A stretch of DNA of 18,856 nt from an uncultured Clostridia bacterium (GTDB taxonomy: Bacteria > Bacillota > Clostridia > Christensenellales > DUVY01). The notes under the pieces are model-generated. The model was not told where the DNA came from, did no database searches, and was given only the letters and a program-made list of their open reading frames with translations. The position numbers and the translations under genes were made by a program. Positions 15,075 to 18,856 of the stretch are shown piece after piece (the stretch's first letter is position 1; the number at the start of each line of letters is the position of its first letter). The DNA lies in the NCBI GenBank assembly GCA_937895465.1, contig CALAYY010000129.1, positions 1-18,856 on the forward strand, in the 5' to 3' direction.

Positions 15075-15103
15075 ATTATACATTATCTTAAATATAATTT
15101 CAA
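15075..15103 (-). promoter_or_regulatory. Strong sigma-A promoter of nadK-argR(-recN)
   Basis: On the minus strand -35 TTGAAA (15103-15098) and -10 TATAAT (15080-15075) are exactly 17 bases apart, 11 of 12 consensus positions. The expected start is near 15068, three bases before the nadK ATG at 15065. The promoter directly follows the hairpin at 15125-15155. Confidence 0.72.
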
Positions 15104-15124
15104 TAATAAGTTTGAAATATAAAA

Positions 15125-15155
15125 TTGGAGCTTAACTTTAATAATTAAGCTCCAA
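15125..15155. terminator. Bidirectional hairpin terminator after the zinc-ribbon gene pair
   Basis: A perfect 11-bp stem, TTGGAGCTTAA (15125-15135) with TTAAGCTCCAA (15145-15155), encloses a 9-base loop. On the minus strand it is followed by TTTTATATTT, an adequate T-run. On the plus strand a TAATTTTTT run follows. It lies 30 bases after the 15185 stop. Confidence 0.85.
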
Positions 15156-15184
15156 TAATTTTTTGATTTATTAAGTTAAAAACA

Positions 15185-15574
15185 CTAAGAAAACATAGCA
15201 ATAAAGAATTGAACTAGATATATTATGATTTTAATCCCTATTCCAATATTAATCAATAGAGGAATTACACCCAAGGAAGTTTTTTTATTAAAAACTTTAG
15301 CATTTAGAACAAGGCAATAACTTAACAATGCACTTATAACCAATAATACAACAATAGATTCTGCAAAAAATAAAAGCTTGTTTCTGGATATATAAGATGT
15401 TAAGGAAAATGCCCTTAGATAATAAAATAATATTAAAACAACAACAGAAACGATAATTGACTTTAATGTTATTTTGCTTACTTGTTCTTCATAAGTTGTT
15501 GCAGCCTTATAGCCGCATTTTGTGCAAAAATTTGAGCCTTCGAGCATTTCTGCTCCGCATCTTTTACAAACCAT
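15185..15574 (-). CDS. Zinc-ribbon membrane protein, second of a tandem pair
   Basis: I do not recognise a named family. The 129-residue protein opens with a zinc ribbon, cysteines C3, C6, C17 and C20 (MVCKRCGAEM, SNFCTKCG). About three hydrophobic segments follow at 38-52, 69-90 and 103-127. The reading frame is open to a TTG at 15586, but that TTG overlaps the GGAGG ribosome binding site, so the ATG at 15574, five bases after GGAGG, is the start. Its cysteines are at the same positions as in the upstream neighbour. Both share a KVF-x7-GV(F/I)PLLINI block before the last membrane segment, showing a tandem duplication. The gap between them is 15 bases. Function is unknown; a membrane-anchored zinc ribbon with a cytoplasmic N-terminus is the simplest description. 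Confidence 0.8.
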   Translation of the reverse strand: MVCKRCGAEMLEGSNFCTKCGYKAATTYEEQVSKITLKSIIVSVVVLILFYYLRAFSLTSYISRNKLLFFAESIVVLLVISALLSYCLVLNAKVFNKKTSLGVIPLLINIGIGIKIIIYLVQFFIAMFS

Positions 15575-15589
15575 TTCAACCTCCAAAGT

Positions 15590-16012
15590 TTAACTTTCTA
15601 TAATAGCCGTAACTATAGTCAATGTTATAAATAAAAACAGCATTAAAAAAGAATAGATATTAATTAGAAGGGGGAAAACTCCTTTTGCCCTTCCGATTTT
15701 AAACACCTTGATATTTAACATAATATTATAAACATATAAGGTAATCAAAGCTAACGCTATAATGAAATCACCCCATAATATAAAATTAGAAACATAATAA
15801 ACTAAAAATAAAGAAGCAACGGATAAAAATGATAACAATATAAACAACAAGCCGAAAAGTATTGCTTTTTGTTGAAATTGGATGGCAGTAAAATCTGAAA
15901 TTTCAGTTATAGCGGTATTATTATCTTTTAGTATTTTACTTATCTTTTTTCCGCAATTAAAACAAAATTCTGAATTGTCCGGAAGCTCTGTATTACATCT
16001 CAAACAAATCAT
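15590..16012 (-). CDS. Zinc-ribbon membrane protein, first of a tandem pair
   Basis: This 140-residue protein has no function I can name. An N-terminal zinc ribbon uses C3, C6, C17 and C20 (MICLRCNTEL, SEFCFNCGKK). A short polar linker (about 23-45) follows. Hydrophobic segments lie at about 50-75, 82-100 and 112-137. The segment KVFKIGRAKGVFPLLINI is shared with the downstream paralogue. A strong GAGAGGGG precedes the ATG at 16012. The pair forms a two-gene operon with its own promoter (16049-16077) and terminator (15125-15155). Similar short zinc-ribbon membrane proteins are common hypothetical genes in Clostridia. Confidence 0.82.
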   Translation of the reverse strand: MICLRCNTELPDNSEFCFNCGKKISKILKDNNTAITEISDFTAIQFQQKAILFGLLFILLSFLSVASLFLVYYVSNFILWGDFIIALALITLYVYNIMLNIKVFKIGRAKGVFPLLINIYSFLMLFLFITLTIVTAIIES

Positions 16013-16048
16013 TTCCCCTCTCCAATAAATGTAATTATGTTATATAAA

Positions 16049-16077
16049 ATTATATCATAACAATATTTCTTTTTCAA
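16049..16077 (-). promoter_or_regulatory. Near-consensus promoter of the zinc-ribbon gene pair
   Basis: On the minus strand -35 TTGAAA (16077-16072) and -10 TATAAT (16054-16049) are 17 bases apart. The -10 is also extended (TGATATAAT). Transcription should begin near 16042, giving a leader of about 30 bases with a strong ribosome binding site. It suggests strong constitutive expression. Confidence 0.78.
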
Positions 16078-16097
16078 CTATTTTTCTAAAAATAAAC

Positions 16098-16127
16098 AAA
16101 AAAGAGCGGTTAATTGGACCGCCCTTT
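16098..16127 (-). terminator. Intrinsic terminator of the M28-like membrane protein gene
   Basis: On the minus strand AAAGGGCGGT (16127-16118) pairs with ACCGCTCTTT (16110-16101), including one G-U, around a 7-base loop, and runs into TTTTTT. It is about 25 bases after the 16152 stop and directly upstream of the next promoter. Confidence 0.88.
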
Positions 16128-16151
16128 AAGGTTTAAATTATATAGTTTTTT

Positions 16152-18839
16152 TTAAATAGTTGCTGTTGACTGAACTTTCAGCACAACATTGACATTAAGA
16201 TCTTTATTATTAGCAATTTTCTTAATATCTTCCCATTCTTCAAAACCATAAAAATCGCCTGTTTCTAGATTGCTGTTTTGATATGAACTTACTTGTGCTG
16301 TTATGGTAGCTGAGCCGCTGTATGCAGAATTTTTTCCTGTAACAGTTATCGTGCTTTCACCCTTGAGATTATTTATAATAAGTGTTGCTTTAGATGTGTT
16401 GACATCTATCTCTTCAACAACGCTTACGCCGTTATTATCTCTGGTTCTGACGGTAACCTTAGTTATTCTTTGAGCGTTAGTCAGCTCAACATCGTAATGA
16501 AACCTATTATTACTCTGAATATTAGGGAAACTTACGGTAAAAGTTTTGGAGTTTGCGTCAGTAGATGCAGATATATTCTGTATCTTTGCCAATTCATCGC
16601 CTCTGGTCAAATCAGAAGGACGGTTATTTGAAGAAACACTGCTTACAGGTTTTTTGTATGCACGCAAATTTGCATCCCATTTATAATCCTTCAAGTCATA
16701 CCAAACATAACGATACATATCAAGATCATCTATTACCCAGTAACTGCCTGAAGATGTTTTAGTATAAACCAATGAGGTCTTGGCAGAATAATCATCATTT
16801 TGTGCCCCTGAATAATTATAACCGTAATTTTGACCCGCCATTGAAAAAGCAAACAGCATAATCACACCAAGTATAACAATAACGCTTACACCGAAATAGT
16901 TTTTATAAGCTCTGGGGCGTTTTTCTTTGAAAACCTTTTTTAATGTGCGTTCTTCAAATTTGCCTTTCTTCGCCTTATGCTCTACCTTTTCGGTTACTGT
17001 TCTTTGAATGCGTACTGTACGCATAGGCAGCTTTTTAGCTAAAGTATCAAGTGCAGGTACAAGATAATTGAAATACGGTGTAATAAAGCCATGTGTTGAG
17101 ACTGTAAACATCATAATAATCGGATACATATTAAGTCCTAATATCGTATAAAGAACAAGGCTTGCACCAAATGTTATGGGAATAGTTAAAATTAACGGGA
17201 CAATAAACAATAAAATCCTTTCAATATCAAGCTTAAATCTATTTTTGAATTTGTCTTTTGTAAAAATCATTACCAAAACTACAACAAGCTCAAGTAACGC
17301 TACAAACATAAATATATATGCAATTTTAGGCACTGCATAACCTAAGATAATACTCACTAAAGTCCATAATAAAATATTGCCTCGAACAGTATCGGCTGCA
17401 CGGACTCTAAAAATCTTTTTGAGAAGAGAAAATGCTGCTATTGATAAACCAATACTTATAAATGAGAAGGCAATAATCAGCCCAATAGATGAGCGGATAT
17501 AGGTTGACAATGCATGGATGTTGACAAAGCCCATTGCCGCAAGCAAACCGCCGACAGCATAATAAATGCCAAAGCTGATAAGAAAGACAACAGCTAAGGT
17601 TATAATTTGAATTGCTGCACCCTTCAAGGTATCAAACATTGAAAAAGACTTTTTCTTGATATTAAATACAACTGCAACGCCTGCTAACACTAGAAGAATT
17701 GAAGCTATAATATAGCTTGTTATATTGCTGTAATTAATAACTCCTCCTAAGAATGAGAAGTTAACAGCTTGAGTGCCTGTTGACAGCTTGTCCAAATTAT
17801 AATTAATCAAAGAATTGGCTGTTTTGACTATCAAAGCACCTGTTTGAGATAACAGCTTATTATTAAGATTATCAATATTATCTGTTAACATATATTCAGT
17901 ATAGGGTGAATTAATATTAGCAAAATTAAGAGCAGGAACATCTTTAAAAATGTCATAATCAAATACTCTGTCATAGCTATTAGAGCTGGCATCAAGTATA
18001 GACGATGCAAAAGCTTTTTTATTGACCGCCGCCCATTTTGAAGCAAGTTTGGATGCATTATCATTAGAATTGAGCAGAGTCAATGCACCGTTCGAGCCCA
18101 AAGAATCAAAGGCAAAAGCAGCCTTTACTCTTGAATAAACATTATTAAATCCTACAAATTTTTCTCTAAAAGCATACGCACCAAGCGCATTATATTCGCC
18201 GCCGTCAGCAAAAACAAATAAAAGTGAATTATTGTTATCAGTTGTTTTGCTTAATTCCCTTACGGATTCCAGCATAGCGCCGACAAGCGCAAGGTTGTTG
18301 GCAGAAGGCGAATATGACTTAGAATCATAATGCGTAATATACATTATTGTATCCGAATTAAGCTCGGAAACATTTTTGCCTATTTCATTTTTAGCAGGAA
18401 TATATACGGCTATATTAGTCAGATTGACTTTTGCCGATGCAACAAATTTATCCGAAATGCCTGCTTCAGCATACCATTTGTTAATATCTGTACTGTCTAA
18501 AGCTGTTTCTATTACAGAAAAAACAGCACCGTTTATAGTACCTACAGTTGATATTTTGTCATTATCAGTTACAGTTATTGTGTTGATTTCATTGAGTTCA
18601 AACTCTTTTTCCAGAGCTGTATAAGCAATATAATCAACAGCTTTTTCATGAAAATTAGTATCAAGATATATATCTCTTGTGGGTGCCTCATTTAATATCT
18701 TTTTTACATGAGTTAAAGCTTCATCAGTATTTATATTACCTTTGGCATTGACACCGCCAAAATCAATTGCGGTAAATATCAAAAATAAGACTATTAATAA
18801 TGCCAATGAAGAATAATATATCGGCTTAAAGACCTTCAT
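16152..18839 (-). CDS. Large membrane protein with a degenerate M28 peptidase-like domain
   Basis: This 895-residue protein has a membrane segment at about 9-25 and an M28 aminopeptidase-like domain at about 40-345. A bundle of roughly seven hydrophobic segments covers 374-590. A strongly basic loop follows (603-645), then a further membrane segment (649-667) and a C-terminal outer region of about 225 residues with a beta-rich part at 763-850. M28 landmarks are visible but altered. H170 and D172 of HYD remain. The bridging Asp is N182 (SANN for GAND), the catalytic Glu is G214 (DGGE for DGEE) while E215 remains, D245 remains, and the final His ligand is Y316. It is therefore probably not an active peptidase. 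GGAGG six bases upstream supports the start. A terminator follows. Its partner or ligand is unknown. Confidence 0.85.
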   Translation of the reverse strand: MKVFKPIYYSSLALLIVLFLIFTAIDFGGVNAKGNINTDEALTHVKKILNEAPTRDIYLDTNFHEKAVDYIAYTALEKEFELNEINTITVTDNDKISTVGTINGAVFSVIETALDSTDINKWYAEAGISDKFVASAKVNLTNIAVYIPAKNEIGKNVSELNSDTIMYITHYDSKSYSPSANNLALVGAMLESVRELSKTTDNNNSLLFVFADGGEYNALGAYAFREKFVGFNNVYSRVKAAFAFDSLGSNGALTLLNSNDNASKLASKWAAVNKKAFASSILDASSNSYDRVFDYDIFKDVPALNFANINSPYTEYMLTDNIDNLNNKLLSQTGALIVKTANSLINYNLDKLSTGTQAVNFSFLGGVINYSNITSYIIASILLVLAGVAVVFNIKKKSFSMFDTLKGAAIQIITLAVVFLISFGIYYAVGGLLAAMGFVNIHALSTYIRSSIGLIIAFSFISIGLSIAAFSLLKKIFRVRAADTVRGNILLWTLVSIILGYAVPKIAYIFMFVALLELVVVLVMIFTKDKFKNRFKLDIERILLFIVPLILTIPITFGASLVLYTILGLNMYPIIMMFTVSTHGFITPYFNYLVPALDTLAKKLPMRTVRIQRTVTEKVEHKAKKGKFEERTLKKVFKEKRPRAYKNYFGVSVIVILGVIMLFAFSMAGQNYGYNYSGAQNDDYSAKTSLVYTKTSSGSYWVIDDLDMYRYVWYDLKDYKWDANLRAYKKPVSSVSSNNRPSDLTRGDELAKIQNISASTDANSKTFTVSFPNIQSNNRFHYDVELTNAQRITKVTVRTRDNNGVSVVEEIDVNTSKATLIINNLKGESTITVTGKNSAYSGSATITAQVSSYQNSNLETGDFYGFEEWEDIKKIANNKDLNVNVVLKVQSTATI

Positions 18840-18856
18840 CTATGCCCTCCGTAGCA

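Overview
The window is AT-rich DNA in which every gene I can support lies on the minus strand, so transcription runs from position 18856 down to 1. The gene content (spoIVB, a spo0A remnant, spoIIM, a dacF-type carboxypeptidase, nadK-argR-recN, and a FabK/FabT-type fatty acid operon) points to an endospore-forming lineage of Bacillota, most likely an uncultured member of Clostridia. I cannot place it more finely from sequence alone. There is no mobile element, CRISPR array, tRNA or rRNA, and no gene-free stretch longer than about 160 bases.

Layout in transcription order. (1) 18839-16152: a large membrane protein with an M28-peptidase-like outer domain whose active site looks dismantled; it ends at an intrinsic terminator. 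(2) 16077-15125: a near-consensus promoter, two tandem paralogous zinc-ribbon membrane proteins, and a terminator. (3) 15103-12035: a promoter, then nadK-argR-recN, the conserved Firmicutes order. The nadK promoter overlaps the upstream in-frame ATG, so the mRNA is probably almost leaderless. recN also lacks a Shine-Dalgarno and sits just below an extended -10 element. (4) 11990-8419: a sporulation block of spoIVB (with a sigma-G-like promoter), a receiver-less Spo0A output domain at the canonical spo0A position, spoIIM and dacF, closed by a strong terminator. (5) 8378-1: a perfect TTGACA-N17-TATAAT promoter overlapped by a FabT-like operator, then a tightly packed operon fabT-fabH-acpP-fabK-fabD-fabG-fabF-accB-fabZ-accC-accD, running off the left edge inside accD.

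How the genes work together. The fab/acc operon encodes malonyl-CoA formation (AccB, AccC, AccD, with AccA expected beyond the edge), malonyl transfer to ACP (FabD), initiation (FabH) and the elongation cycle (FabF, FabG, FabZ, FabK), under a MarR-type repressor encoded by its first gene. The upstream block is sporulation and housekeeping: NAD kinase, arginine repressor, the RecN repair ATPase, the SpoIVB signalling protease, SpoIIM and a cell-wall carboxypeptidase.

Most worth a second look: the Spo0A lacking a phosphoacceptor domain, with changes in its recognition helix; the M28-like pseudo-peptidase fused to a membrane bundle and a C-terminal outer domain; and the leaderless-looking nadK and recN starts.
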